64,000 nt of DNA from Verrucomicrobiota bacterium (GCA_004293445.1 RDYP01000007.1:1-64000), one strand, 5' to 3'; positions 10,233-21,608 are shown, counted from the stretch's first letter. A program made the numbers and translations. The notes: generated by a model not told the origin, from the sequence alone.

Positions 10233-11123
10233 ATGTCGCAAGCACGCATTGGAATCGTCGGAACGGGTCGCATGGGAGCCAACATGGCACGACGCCTCAA
10301 GGATCAGGGCCACCGCATCAGCGCCGTTCACGACAGTGCCCCGGGAATCGCAGCTGAGCTCGCCGCGGAACTCGGTTGCCACGCCGCCGCCACCCTCGCG
10401 GAACTCAGTGCCGGAGCCGATGTGATCCTCACCGTGGTCAGCGACGATCAGGCAATGCGTTCGATTTTTGCCGCGTCGGGCGACTCTCTCCTCAAAAACG
10501 CCACCGGCCGGATTTTCATCAACTGCGCGACGGTCAGCCCCGCCGTTCACGAGGAAATCGACGCCGCCTGCCGCAACGTCGGCGCATCCTCTCTCGAGGC
10601 ATGCATGGCATCGAGCATCACCCAGGCCCGCCAAGGAACGCTCTACCTGATGGTCGGCGGTTCGACGGAGGACTTCGCACGGGTCGAAGCCATCCTGCGC
10701 GACCTCTCGAGCTCCCTACGCCACGTCGGTGGCACCGGCCAAGCAGCCAAGGTCAAGGCACTGGTGAACATGGTGATGAACATCAACACCGCCGCTTTGG
10801 CCGAAGGCCTCGGCCTCGGTGCCGCCCTCGGCTTGGACCTTCCCATGCTGAAGGAAATCTTCTCCCAAACCGGCGCCAACTCACGGGTGCTGGAGACCGA
10901 TGGCGATGACATGATCTCCCGCGAGCACGACTGCTACTTCTCCGCCGCCCATGCCGCGAAAGACAGTGGCATCGCCAACCAACTGGCCGCCGCTGTCGGC
11001 CTGAAGGTCCCGCTCTCCCTCGCCGCCGAAAGCCAGTACCTTCGCATGATTGACCTCGGCCTCGGCGACCTCGACAAATCCGGCATCGCCGAACTGACTT
11101 TCCCCGGCCGCAACGAGAACTAA
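10233..11123 (+). CDS. NAD(P)-dependent beta-hydroxyacid dehydrogenase family protein
   Basis: A 296-residue protein with the N-terminal Rossmann motif RIGIVGTGRMGANMARRL and the C-terminal helical 3-hydroxyisobutyrate-dehydrogenase-like domain (GTGQAAKVKALVNMVMNINTAALAEG). The conserved Lys of the family lies in that segment. Such enzymes oxidise 3-hydroxyisobutyrate, tartronate semialdehyde or related acids, or reduce succinic/glyoxylic semialdehyde; the substrate cannot be told from sequence alone. It is followed 18 bp later by an alpha/beta hydrolase, probably in one transcript. Confidence 0.85.
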   Translation: MSQARIGIVGTGRMGANMARRLKDQGHRISAVHDSAPGIAAELAAELGCHAAATLAELSAGADVILTVVSDDQAMRSIFAASGDSLLKNATGRIFINCATVSPAVHEEIDAACRNVGASSLEACMASSITQARQGTLYLMVGGSTEDFARVEAILRDLSSSLRHVGGTGQAAKVKALVNMVMNINTAALAEGLGLGAALGLDLPMLKEIFSQTGANSRVLETDGDDMISREHDCYFSAAHAAKDSGIANQLAAAVGLKVPLSLAAESQYLRMIDLGLGDLDKSGIAELTFPGRNEN

Positions 11124-11141
11124 GCCCCCCCCTGCGAAATC

Positions 11142-11870
11142 ATGGACCTGCCCGAATTCCGCAACCGCTCCGGCGAAAAGCTGGACACCAGCTTTCACCC
11201 CGCATCCCGCGAAGACGTCCTCGTCATCCTCGGCCACGGCTTGACCGGCAACAAGGACCGCCCCCTGCTGCTCGCGCTGGCCGAAGGCCTCGCCGCCCGC
11301 GGCTGGCCTTGCCTGAGGATTTCCTACTCCGGCAACGGTGCCTCGGAAGGCGATTTCCGGGAGGCGACCATCACCAAGGAAAGCGGTGACCTGCGCGCCA
11401 TCCTCGATGCCCTACCGCCGAATCTCAAGATCGCCTACGCCGGTCACAGCATGGGCGGCGCGGTCGGCTTGACGACTGCCGCCGACGACGAGCGGATCCG
11501 CGTGCTCGTGAGCCTCGCCGGAATGGTCCGCACCGACGACTTCTGCGAGCGCGAGTTCGGTTCCGTGAGTCCGGACAAAGGCTGCATGTGGGAAGATCCG
11601 GAATTCCCCCTGTCGCAACATTTCGTCGATGATCTCACCAGCACCGGCGATCTCTTCGACGAAGCCGCCCGCGTCAGCGCGCCTTGGCTGCTGATTCACG
11701 GCACGGAGGACGATGTTGTTCTGATCGAAGACAGCCGCGACGCTTACGACACCGCCGAGGAGCCGAAGCGGCTGGTCGAGATCCGGGGAGCAGGGCATTC
11801 CTTCGACGAAAACAGCTACCCGCAAGTCGTCGCGGAAGTCGCCGACTGGCTCGACGCCCACCTGCGCTGA
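11142..11870 (+). CDS. Alpha/beta hydrolase
   Basis: A 242-residue cytosolic hydrolase. It has the oxyanion-side HGLTGNKD loop, the nucleophile elbow AGHSMGGAVG (Ser), an acidic residue in LIHGTEDDVV, and the His in GAGHSFDENSY. This order matches serine esterases/acyl hydrolases of the Hydrolase_4 type. No signal peptide. The gene sits between the dehydrogenase and hisF; no specific substrate can be assigned. Confidence 0.85.
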   Translation: MDLPEFRNRSGEKLDTSFHPASREDVLVILGHGLTGNKDRPLLLALAEGLAARGWPCLRISYSGNGASEGDFREATITKESGDLRAILDALPPNLKIAYAGHSMGGAVGLTTAADDERIRVLVSLAGMVRTDDFCEREFGSVSPDKGCMWEDPEFPLSQHFVDDLTSTGDLFDEAARVSAPWLLIHGTEDDVVLIEDSRDAYDTAEEPKRLVEIRGAGHSFDENSYPQVVAEVADWLDAHLR

Positions 11871-11925
11871 GACCCGCGGCGCTTGATGAGTGGACATCCG
11901 CCCCCTCTCCCGCTTTCCTCCCGCC

Positions 11926-12690
<765 letters not shown>

Positions 12691-12691
12691 G

Positions 12692-12727
12692 GGATGTCGA
12701 CCTGAGGTCAACACGATGTCGACGTGC
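12692..12727. repeat. Palindromic GTCGACC repeat after hisF, possible bidirectional terminator
   Basis: Immediately downstream of the hisF stop, GTCGACCT (12696-12703) and AGGTCAAC (12705-12712) can pair. They are followed by another GTCGAC at 12718-12723. The same core occurs, in a longer form, between carB and its convergent neighbour at 21032-21085. Both copies sit between converging genes. A role in transcription termination is likely; there is no obvious T-tract. Confidence 0.5.
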
Positions 12728-12739
12728 CGTCGGCCCTCC

Positions 12740-13369
12740 TCAAATCACCTCCAAGCTCGCAAGCACCCGGTCCGCCAGCGAGAAATCGAGGCACGCGGTC
12801 GTTCGGTTCGGCACGGCCCACACGTTCAGCCCAGCCGCCTTCGCCGACTTCACACCGTTCAGCGAGTCCTCGATCGCCACGCATTCGCCGGCGGGAAGAC
12901 CCAGCCGCCGCACCGCCTCCAGCCACAAGTCGGGCGCGGGCTTGATCCGTGGCGCATCGCCGCGACAGACGACCTCGCGGAAGTACGATCTCAGCCGTAG
13001 TTTCTCCAGCCAGCCATCGACCCACGAATGGGACGAGCTCGACACCACTGCCAGCGGCACCTCAAGCGCCGCGAGCTTTTCGAGCAGTGCGACCACCCCT
13101 GGCATCGGTCCGGCCAGCTCCAGATCGCGACGAATTTCCACCTGCCGGTCCTCGTCGAGCTGATGCCAGTCAAAACTCCGGCCGGTCAGTTCTTCGAGAT
13201 GGACCTTCGGCGACCAAGTATCGAAGTCCGAGCCGATGCACTGGGTGTAAGTCTCCAGCAGCAGCGGATGCCCGTGAGCAAGAAAAGTGCGGTGCCAAGC
13301 CTCATAAATCGACCACTCGGTATCCACGAGGATCCCGTCGAAGTCGAACAGCACGGCCGAAAATTGCAT
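12740..13369 (-). CDS. HAD-family phosphatase, beta-phosphoglucomutase-like
   Basis: A 209-residue protein from the ATG at 13367-13369. HAD motif I is LFDFDGILVD, motif II is VVSSSSHSW, motif III has the Lys in RIKPAPDLW, and motif IV is AIEDSLNGVKSA. The cap domain between motifs I and II is of the helical type seen in subfamily IA phosphatases and beta-phosphoglucomutases. The substrate is unknown. It converges with hisF. Confidence 0.88.
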   Translation of the reverse strand: MQFSAVLFDFDGILVDTEWSIYEAWHRTFLAHGHPLLLETYTQCIGSDFDTWSPKVHLEELTGRSFDWHQLDEDRQVEIRRDLELAGPMPGVVALLEKLAALEVPLAVVSSSSHSWVDGWLEKLRLRSYFREVVCRGDAPRIKPAPDLWLEAVRRLGLPAGECVAIEDSLNGVKSAKAAGLNVWAVPNRTTACLDFSLADRVLASLEVI

Positions 13370-13500
13370 GCGCGGGGGATGACCGCGGACCGCCCGCCGT
13401 GCAAGCCCGGTTTGACAGGCGACCGGGCTCAGCGTCCTGTGCAACTCGGAAACCCCGATCGGCCCCAGCCGAATTTCGGTTTTCAAAGACTGAACCTCAA

Positions 13501-13755
13501 GGTGTCTTCCGGGGAGCACACGCGCCCCCGCGTGTCGTTTCCGGCGCCCCCGCCGGAAACCTGCTGGACCCCACCCGAAAACCCCCACCCACTTCGGAAA
13601 TGCCCCAGCGAGGGTCATGTCCCCCGCCCCAGAGAACGCCAATCCGCCCGACCTGCGAGCAACCTGCTTCGATCTTGATTCCGCTTATTTGCAGTGGATT
13701 GCGATTTTTGTAGCTACGGCATCCCTTGCATCGGGGTGGATTCAAAATTCAAGGA
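13501..13755 (+). repeat. 255-bp repeat, copy A (left, inverted relative to copy B)
   Basis: This stretch matches the reverse complement of 15369-15627 along its whole length, at roughly four bases in five by eye. It runs from GGTGTCTTCC to ATTCAAAATTCAAGGAC. It opens with two hairpins conserved in both copies: ACACGCG/CGCGTGT (518-524 with 529-535 of the 13,000s) and TTTCCGGC/GCCGGAAA (538-545 with 552-559). The 441-bp gap between the HAD gene and the HEPN gene (13370-13810) holds only this element. I see no gene; the frames that cross it are not conserved as proteins. Confidence 0.85.
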
Positions 13756-13810
13756 CTGCCCCGCGGGCCACTGAGAGGCTGAGATGCTGAAATGGAAAAG
13801 TGCTGGGTGA

Positions 13811-14257
13811 TCACTGATCGGTTATCAGGGTGGGATGATTGGCCTTGAGCCAGGCGGTGACATCGGCGCGGAGTTCTTTGTTGTATTCCCGGAGTTCATC
13901 GGCCTCGGACTGGCTGACGGTGCCCGCGGTGTCGTATTCGGCGGTGTTGCGTTTGGCGCGGCAGGTATCGAGGTAGTCGGCATCATCCTTGCGCTCGTTC
14001 CCGAGGATGAGGGGCAGGGCGGCGAGGGTGCGGTAGTGGGCGAGGTTTTTCTCCGGGCGGTATCCGCTGGCGTAAAGCAGGATGGTGCAGAGTTTGAGTG
14101 CGGCATTGTAGGCGATGCCGAACTGCCAGTCCGGCGAGAGGTCGCGCTTGGAGTCCTCCAGATCGCGGTCCACGATGGCGAGGAGATCGGCGATCTGGGC
14201 CGGGGTGGTTTGGTGGGATTGGAGCCAACCGTTAGCCTTCCATTGCTGCAAGCGCAT
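13811..14257 (-). CDS. HEPN-domain protein, probable toxin of an MNT-HEPN pair
   Basis: A 148-residue helical protein overlapping the end of the upstream nucleotidyltransferase gene by 26 bp, so the two are co-translated. The helical core (AYNAALKLCTILLYASGYRP, HYRTLAALPLIL) and the segment CRAKRNTAEYD are HEPN-like. In characterised HEPN RNase toxins the active motif is R-x4-6-H; here the Arg and the Tyr (108) are kept but there is no His in that segment. It may be a variant, an inactive form or use another residue. The neighbourhood makes the toxin-antitoxin reading likely. Confidence 0.72.
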   Translation of the reverse strand: MRLQQWKANGWLQSHQTTPAQIADLLAIVDRDLEDSKRDLSPDWQFGIAYNAALKLCTILLYASGYRPEKNLAHYRTLAALPLILGNERKDDADYLDTCRAKRNTAEYDTAGTVSQSEADELREYNKELRADVTAWLKANHPTLITDQ

Positions 14258-14819
14258 CGGAACCTCCTTTCAGCCAGAGTTTCGGTTCGGTGGAGACGCG
14301 GGCGGCGAAGGCGTCGTTTTTCCGGCGTTTTTCCCGCCATTCGGCGGCGGTGAGACAGACCGGGTTGATTTCACGGCCGAGTTCATCGGCCACACCACGG
14401 AGGGCAGGCGTGATTTTCCGCAGGCCGGTGCTGCCGATGACGAGAAGATCCACGTCACTTTTTCCGGTGGCGGTGCCAGCTGCGACGGAGCCGAAGACGA
14501 AGGCCAAGTCGATGCCATCGACGGTGGACAGAGCGCGGGAAAGTCCGGATGTGATTCCCGAGGTTTTGAGAACGAGGCCGCGGAGTTCCGGAAAGAGCGG
14601 ATGGGAGGAGTTGGCGCGGTAGTAGAGGCGGTTTCCGTCGCGGCGGGTGAGGACCAGTTCCTTGGAGGCGAGCGAGGTGAGTTCCTTCTGAAGGGCCGCA
14701 GGACTTAGCGAGGCGAGCCGCGCGAGGTCGCGCAGGTGGATTTCCTGATCTCCGGTCTCGAAGAGCAGGCGGAGGATTTCCGCCCGGGTCTTGGGAAAGA
14801 GATCTAAGAGCGTGCTCAT
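14232..14819 (-). CDS. Winged-helix DNA-binding domain fused to minimal nucleotidyltransferase (MNT antitoxin-like)
   Basis: A 195-residue protein. Residues 1-75 form an ArsR-like winged helix (FETGDQEIHLRDLARLASLS, VLTRRDGNRLYYRANSSHP). Residues 95-150 carry the nucleotidyltransferase signature FGSVAAGTATGKSDVDLLV, with Gly110-Ser111 and Asp122/Asp124 as metal ligands. In known MNT-HEPN pairs the MNT protein AMPylates and silences the HEPN toxin. The fused winged helix suggests it also represses its own promoter, and three GTTCA half-sites lie just upstream (14821-14846). It is the first gene of a two-gene minus-strand operon. Confidence 0.82.
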   Translation of the reverse strand: MSTLLDLFPKTRAEILRLLFETGDQEIHLRDLARLASLSPAALQKELTSLASKELVLTRRDGNRLYYRANSSHPLFPELRGLVLKTSGITSGLSRALSTVDGIDLAFVFGSVAAGTATGKSDVDLLVIGSTGLRKITPALRGVADELGREINPVCLTAAEWREKRRKNDAFAARVSTEPKLWLKGGSDALAAMEG

Positions 14820-14820
14820 T

Positions 14821-14846
14821 GTTCAAAATTAGTGAACGATTGTTCA
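14821..14846 (-). promoter_or_regulatory. Candidate autoregulatory operator, three alternating GTTCA half-sites
   Basis: GTTCA at 14821-14825, TGAAC at 14833-14837 and GTTCA at 14842-14846 form two overlapping inverted repeats with 7- and 4-bp spacers. They lie directly before the start codon of the winged-helix/MNT gene, in the only AT-rich stretch around. Spacing and position fit a dimeric winged-helix repressor site. Confidence 0.5.
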
Positions 14847-14943
14847 AACAAAGTAAACAGTGGATTCGTGGTTTGCGGTGTTAGGAGGATTTGACGATGG
14901 CGAGCTGACCCGAATGGCGCGGGATTAAGGCCAATCTCGCGCG

Positions 14944-14955
14944 CCCCCCCCCCCC
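14944..14955. repeat. Run of 12 C in an intergenic stretch
   Basis: An uninterrupted C12 tract lies ~125 bp upstream of the MNT gene start and ~40 bp downstream of the antitoxin relic. Tracts of this length tend to vary in length during replication. No promoter is recognisable around it, so an effect on expression is only possible, not shown. Confidence 0.6.
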
Positions 14956-14995
14956 GCGAAATCAGCACTCCGGGGGCTGAAAGCAGGATTAATCC

Positions 14996-15287
14996 CTATT
15001 GCCTCAAAAGTTTTGACACCGGGGGAGGTTGGCTGCGGGCGGCCAGGGAGTCACGGTCGGAACGCACGGCGGCGGCGGCATCCATACGGATTCCCTGCCG
15101 CACCATCACCAGAACGCCATTCTCGATCACCCCCTGAGCCATCACCGGAGGCTCCGGGCAAATGTCGATGCGGTTCGGGCTGACATCAGCGCGAACCTGA
15201 TCGCCCGGCTTCATGCCAAGGACCCGCAGGGCTGGTGTTCGGCAACACCAGCCTGCCGACTTCATCGAGACCGAGCGTGGCGTCCAT
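14996..15287 (-). pseudogene. Frameshifted AbrB/MazE-type antitoxin relic
   Basis: From the ATG at 15285-15287 the frame reads MDATLGLDEVGRLVLPN, the swapped-hairpin AbrB DNA-binding start. It then loses frame near 15237. In the shifted frame the family pattern continues: TPALRVLGMKPGDQVRADV, then NRIDICPEP and a C-terminal tail to a stop at 14996. Start to stop is 292 nt, one base over a whole number of codons, so a single-base insertion explains it. Such antitoxins normally precede a PIN-domain or MazF toxin; no toxin gene follows here. The 176-residue frame reading through upstream of the ATG crosses the repeat and is not a real gene. Confidence 0.75.
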
Positions 15288-15306
15288 GTAAATCCTATGC
15301 CACATC

Positions 15307-15319
15307 CCAAGGCCCTTGG
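15307..15319. promoter_or_regulatory. Short palindrome upstream of the antitoxin relic
   Basis: CCAAGGCCCTTGG is a perfect 13-base palindrome 20 bp upstream of the relic's start codon on the minus strand. AbrB-type antitoxins bind palindromes at their own promoters, so this may be the old operator. Short palindromes also arise by chance at this GC content. Confidence 0.3.
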
Positions 15320-15368
15320 CAAGCCGACGCGTCCCTCCGATGCAGAGCGATGTGGACCACGGGGGTTA

Positions 15369-15627
15369 GTCCTTGAATTTTGAATCCACCCCAAATGCCA
15401 GGCATTCCGCAGCCGAAAAAATCGTAATCCACTGAAAATAAGCGAAATCAAGATCGAGGCGGACTGCTCGCAGGTCGGGCAATTTGGAGGTCTCTGAGGC
15501 GGGGCAAATGACCCTACCTGAGTCACTGCTGAAGTGGGGCTGGGGGGTTTGGGGTTGGGTCCAGCAGGTTTCCGGCGGGGGCGCCGGAAACAACACGCGA
15601 GGGCGCGTGTGCTCCCCGAAAGACACC
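15369..15627 (-). repeat. 255-bp repeat, copy B (right, inverted relative to copy A)
   Basis: Reverse-complement counterpart of 13501-13755. Both conserved hairpins are present, and the inner end has the identical stretch GGGGTGGATTCAAAATTC. The two copies point their ATTCAAGGAC ends toward each other across 1.6 kb that holds the toxin-antitoxin pair and the antitoxin relic. The 513-bp gap from the relic to sppA (15288-15800) contains this copy. From 15628 to 15800 I see no gene or clear structure. Confidence 0.85.
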
Positions 15628-15800
15628 CCGGGCGTCGATCATCGAATCCTGCAGATAGGCCTCACCGAATCGCAATGCGCCCAGTGCACAGAACCTGAAA
15701 TGGGATTGGTCCTAGCCGATTCACGTTCTTGCATCGGGCCGGTGCTCTCTGTCGGAGAGGGCCTGTCTCTTCGAGGTGCTCCGTCGAATCTTGCCCCAGC

Positions 15801-17591
15801 TCAATCCAGCTGGATTCGCAGGTCGGGGCCGATGAGCTGGACTTTGCCGTCGGCGCAGCTCGCAGTCCGTCGCAGGACTTTCGCGAGCACGCCGCGCACG
15901 GGCTGCGGCAGAGCTGCTGCCTGCGTTTCGTCCAAGGTGGCACGCAAGGCCGCAGCGATCGGCGAGCGACGCGCACCCATGCGGATAATCTCATCATCAG
16001 CCGGCTCTTCCGGCGCGGCGAACAGCCCTTCAAGCGCGCTCTTCGGCTCGGGCAGCAACTTGGCGGAATCCGTATCCAAGCCGGCTTTCTTCGCAACATG
16101 AGCGATCGCCTCACCGAGCCCGCCAAGCTCGTCCACCAAACCCAACTCCAGCGCACGACGCCCGGTAAAGACACGTCCGCCCGCCATCGATTCCAACTCG
16201 CCCTTGAGCCGATCGCCACGACCGTCCTCGATCCGCTTTTTAAAGGTCCCGTAGACCTGAAGCATCGATTCTCGCACCCGCTTCGACTCGTCCGCCGTGA
16301 AGGGCCGGAACATCGAGTCCGCCCCAGCATTCTTCCCACGCTGAGTGGAATGACTGCTGATACCGAGCTTCTCCATCGCTCCCCCGAGAACGAACTTCAT
16401 CCCGACGACACCGATCGACCCGGTCACGGTCCCCTCCTCCGCGAAAATCCGGTCGGCACCGCTGGCCACATAATAGCCGCCACTGGCCGCCACCTCACCC
16501 ATCGACACCACGAAAGGCCGCCCCGCCGCCTTCCATTCATCGGTCGCCTCCCACAGCACCTCGCTAGCAAGCGCCGAACCCCCGGGTGAATCGACCCGCA
16601 GCACCAGCCCCTTAGCCCGCTCATCCTTGAGCAAGCTCAGGATCTCAGCCCGCACCGGCGCGATCGATTCATTGGAAATCTCACCTTCCAAAGCGACCAC
16701 CGCAAGATAGTCGCGCTTGCCGCCCTTCGCCTCTTCATCCTGAAACATCAGCTTGAAGAGATCGAAAATTCCCTCGATCTCCGGCCCATCGAGATCGGGC
16801 AAGGCGTAGCGATGATCGATCTCCGCGCCCTCGTAGGCCGCTTTCACTGCCTTCGAAAAATCCGTGCGATGACTCAACGCGTCGACCAAACCCGCCTCCT
16901 TTGCCGCAGACGCCGTGAAAGTCCCGAGATCCACCATTGCCCGCACCTTCTTCGGCTCGACCTTCCGCCCCTCGGCGACCTGCGATACGATCTGTTCGAA
17001 GATCCCGTTGATCAATTCCTCCTGCTGGCTCCGCGCGAAGTCGCTGGGACCAGTGCGGTAGAATTCTTCGCCGAAACTTTTGAAGTCTCCGATGTGGATC
17101 ACATCTGCGACCACTCCCGCCTTGTCCAACAAGCCCTTAAAATACAGCGACTCCGCATGAATGCCGCTGAACGACACGTCGCCCTCGGGCATCAAGGTGA
17201 AATGATTGGCGGCCGAGCCAAGCAGGGCGGTCGCGTTGGTGTAAGCGTCACTGTAGAGCCAGACGTCCTTCCCGGCGGCACGCGCGGATAGCAGGCGCCG
17301 GCGGATCTCCTGAATCTGCGAAAGCCCAAGAGCCGCATCATCGACATCGAGCACGATCGCTTTCACCCGGGGATCCGCCGCGGCATCGCCAAGGCTGCGG
17401 GTGATGTCGAACAAGGTCAGCGGCCGCGCCGAGTCCATCTCCAGACCACCGAGAAGCGAGGGATCGCTCTGCCCCGACTCGGAAATCAGGCCTTCGAGGT
17501 CATAGATCGCGACGATCGGCTTTTCTTCCTCCTCCGCCATCAGCGGAACGACGGAAACGAGGCAAGCGACGATGGCGGGAATGGCTTTCAT
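15801..17591 (-). CDS. sppA: Signal peptide peptidase SppA, 67-kDa type
   Basis: A 596-residue tandem-domain serine protease that degrades cleaved signal peptides in the envelope. The start gives a signal sequence (MKAIPAIVACLVSVVPLMA). The general-base Lys is in GDFKSFGEEFYRTG (Lys171) in the first half. The nucleophile Ser is in GEVAASGGYYVASGAD (Ser370) in the second, as in E. coli SppA. The GSIGV segment and FTGRRALELGLVDELGG follow. It is longer at the C-terminus than the core by ~60 residues. It is the only gene on its strand between the repeat island and carB. Confidence 0.93.
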   Translation of the reverse strand: MKAIPAIVACLVSVVPLMAEEEEKPIVAIYDLEGLISESGQSDPSLLGGLEMDSARPLTLFDITRSLGDAAADPRVKAIVLDVDDAALGLSQIQEIRRRLLSARAAGKDVWLYSDAYTNATALLGSAANHFTLMPEGDVSFSGIHAESLYFKGLLDKAGVVADVIHIGDFKSFGEEFYRTGPSDFARSQQEELINGIFEQIVSQVAEGRKVEPKKVRAMVDLGTFTASAAKEAGLVDALSHRTDFSKAVKAAYEGAEIDHRYALPDLDGPEIEGIFDLFKLMFQDEEAKGGKRDYLAVVALEGEISNESIAPVRAEILSLLKDERAKGLVLRVDSPGGSALASEVLWEATDEWKAAGRPFVVSMGEVAASGGYYVASGADRIFAEEGTVTGSIGVVGMKFVLGGAMEKLGISSHSTQRGKNAGADSMFRPFTADESKRVRESMLQVYGTFKKRIEDGRGDRLKGELESMAGGRVFTGRRALELGLVDELGGLGEAIAHVAKKAGLDTDSAKLLPEPKSALEGLFAAPEEPADDEIIRMGARRSPIAAALRATLDETQAAALPQPVRGVLAKVLRRTASCADGKVQLIGPDLRIQLD

Positions 17592-17816
17592 TTCGTTAAA
17601 ACAGCGACACCAGCGGCTCCTTCGCCGTCGGAAGGTTGTTTGATTACAAGCGGAAACCCCGGCCTGCAAGCGCGGGACCAGCCCCGTCGTCCGAAGCCCC
17701 CGATGACGACTCCCGCCAAGTTCCCGCAGAAGCTTTTCAAGCAACCCTTTACAAGCCCGGCCGACCCTGCGAAATACCCCGAAATTTAGTCCCCGCGCGC
17801 CTGCCGCCGTCCTGCC

Positions 17817-21026
<3,210 letters not shown>

Positions 21027-21031
21027 GCTTG

Positions 21032-21085
21032 AGGAGTGTCGACCTGTGGTCGACTATGCCGTGTTGACCACAGGTCAACACTCCT
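21032..21085. terminator. Long inverted repeat between carB and a convergent gene
   Basis: Arms of 23 nt at 21032-21054 and 21063-21085 pair across an 8-nt loop, with one mismatch and one G-T pair. Each arm is itself a small palindrome (GTCGACC-TGT-GGTCGAC and GTTGACC-ACA-GGTCAAC), so cruciform and alternative hairpins are possible. The core matches the element after hisF. The right arm overlaps the end of the convergent gene and supplies its last codons and stop. A bidirectional terminator role is inferred from position. Confidence 0.65.
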
Positions 21086-21608
21086 TACGGCTGCGCACGA
21101 TCCACCCCAGAAACACCAAACCCGCCAACCCGCCCGCCGCGTAGCAGGTGAGCTGGATGGTCTGGGTGATCAGGAGCGGCTTGGAGAAATCCGGATACAT
21201 CGCCGCCGGATAAAGCGGCCGCCCGGTCTTCCACACCCAAGCACCGGCCAGCAATCCGGCGGCTTCGGTGACGAGAATCCCCCACGGTACCGCCTTCAGC
21301 ATCGTTCCCGGCGCAAGCTTCGGCCGACTGCCCGCGCGGCCAAGGAACAAGGCCGCCAGCCCGAGGATCAGGCCCGGCCCGACCGACGCGCGAAAGCCCC
21401 AAGCGAGCGCCAGCAGCGTCAGGTTCCCGATCCCCCACAGCGGCGGATGCCACTCGGTGAAATGCTCCGGCGCGATCCGGATCAGATAAAGATCGTGCGC
21501 GACACAGTAGGCGAAAACCTGCGCCCAGACGCCGAGGATGATGGCATAGGTCACAGAACGCTTCTCCTCCAAGCGAGGAAAGCGGGGTTTCCGGTCCACG
21601 GAACTCAT
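21075..21608 (-). CDS. Small polytopic membrane protein, unknown function
   Basis: A 177-residue protein from the ATG at 21606-21608, with about four membrane segments (TYAIILGVWAQVFAYCV, LWGIGNLTLLALAWGF, GPGLILGLAALFLG, LTCYAAGGLAGLVFLGWIV). I recognise no family motif. Its final residues and stop lie inside the palindromic element shared with the carB end, so the C-terminus may have been set by insertion of that element. It is followed upstream by gnd in the same direction. Confidence 0.65.
   Translation of the reverse strand: MSSVDRKPRFPRLEEKRSVTYAIILGVWAQVFAYCVAHDLYLIRIAPEHFTEWHPPLWGIGNLTLLALAWGFRASVGPGLILGLAALFLGRAGSRPKLAPGTMLKAVPWGILVTEAAGLLAGAWVWKTGRPLYPAAMYPDFSKPLLITQTIQLTCYAAGGLAGLVFLGWIVRSRKEC

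Noticed and set aside
12692-12727. hisF-end palindrome as a transcription-factor operator
   Set aside because: It lies between the 3' ends of two converging genes, with no promoter nearby, so a terminator or repeat is more likely.
13497-13745. 82-codon frame, and its counterpart at 15366-15626, as a repeated small gene
   Set aside because: The frames shift against each other between copies and the conserved feature is the DNA hairpins, so the unit is a DNA repeat, not a protein family.
14996-15526. 176-codon frame as an intact gene
   Set aside because: Its first part is read through the repeat in the wrong frame; the true antitoxin start is at 15287 in another frame, so the gene is broken.
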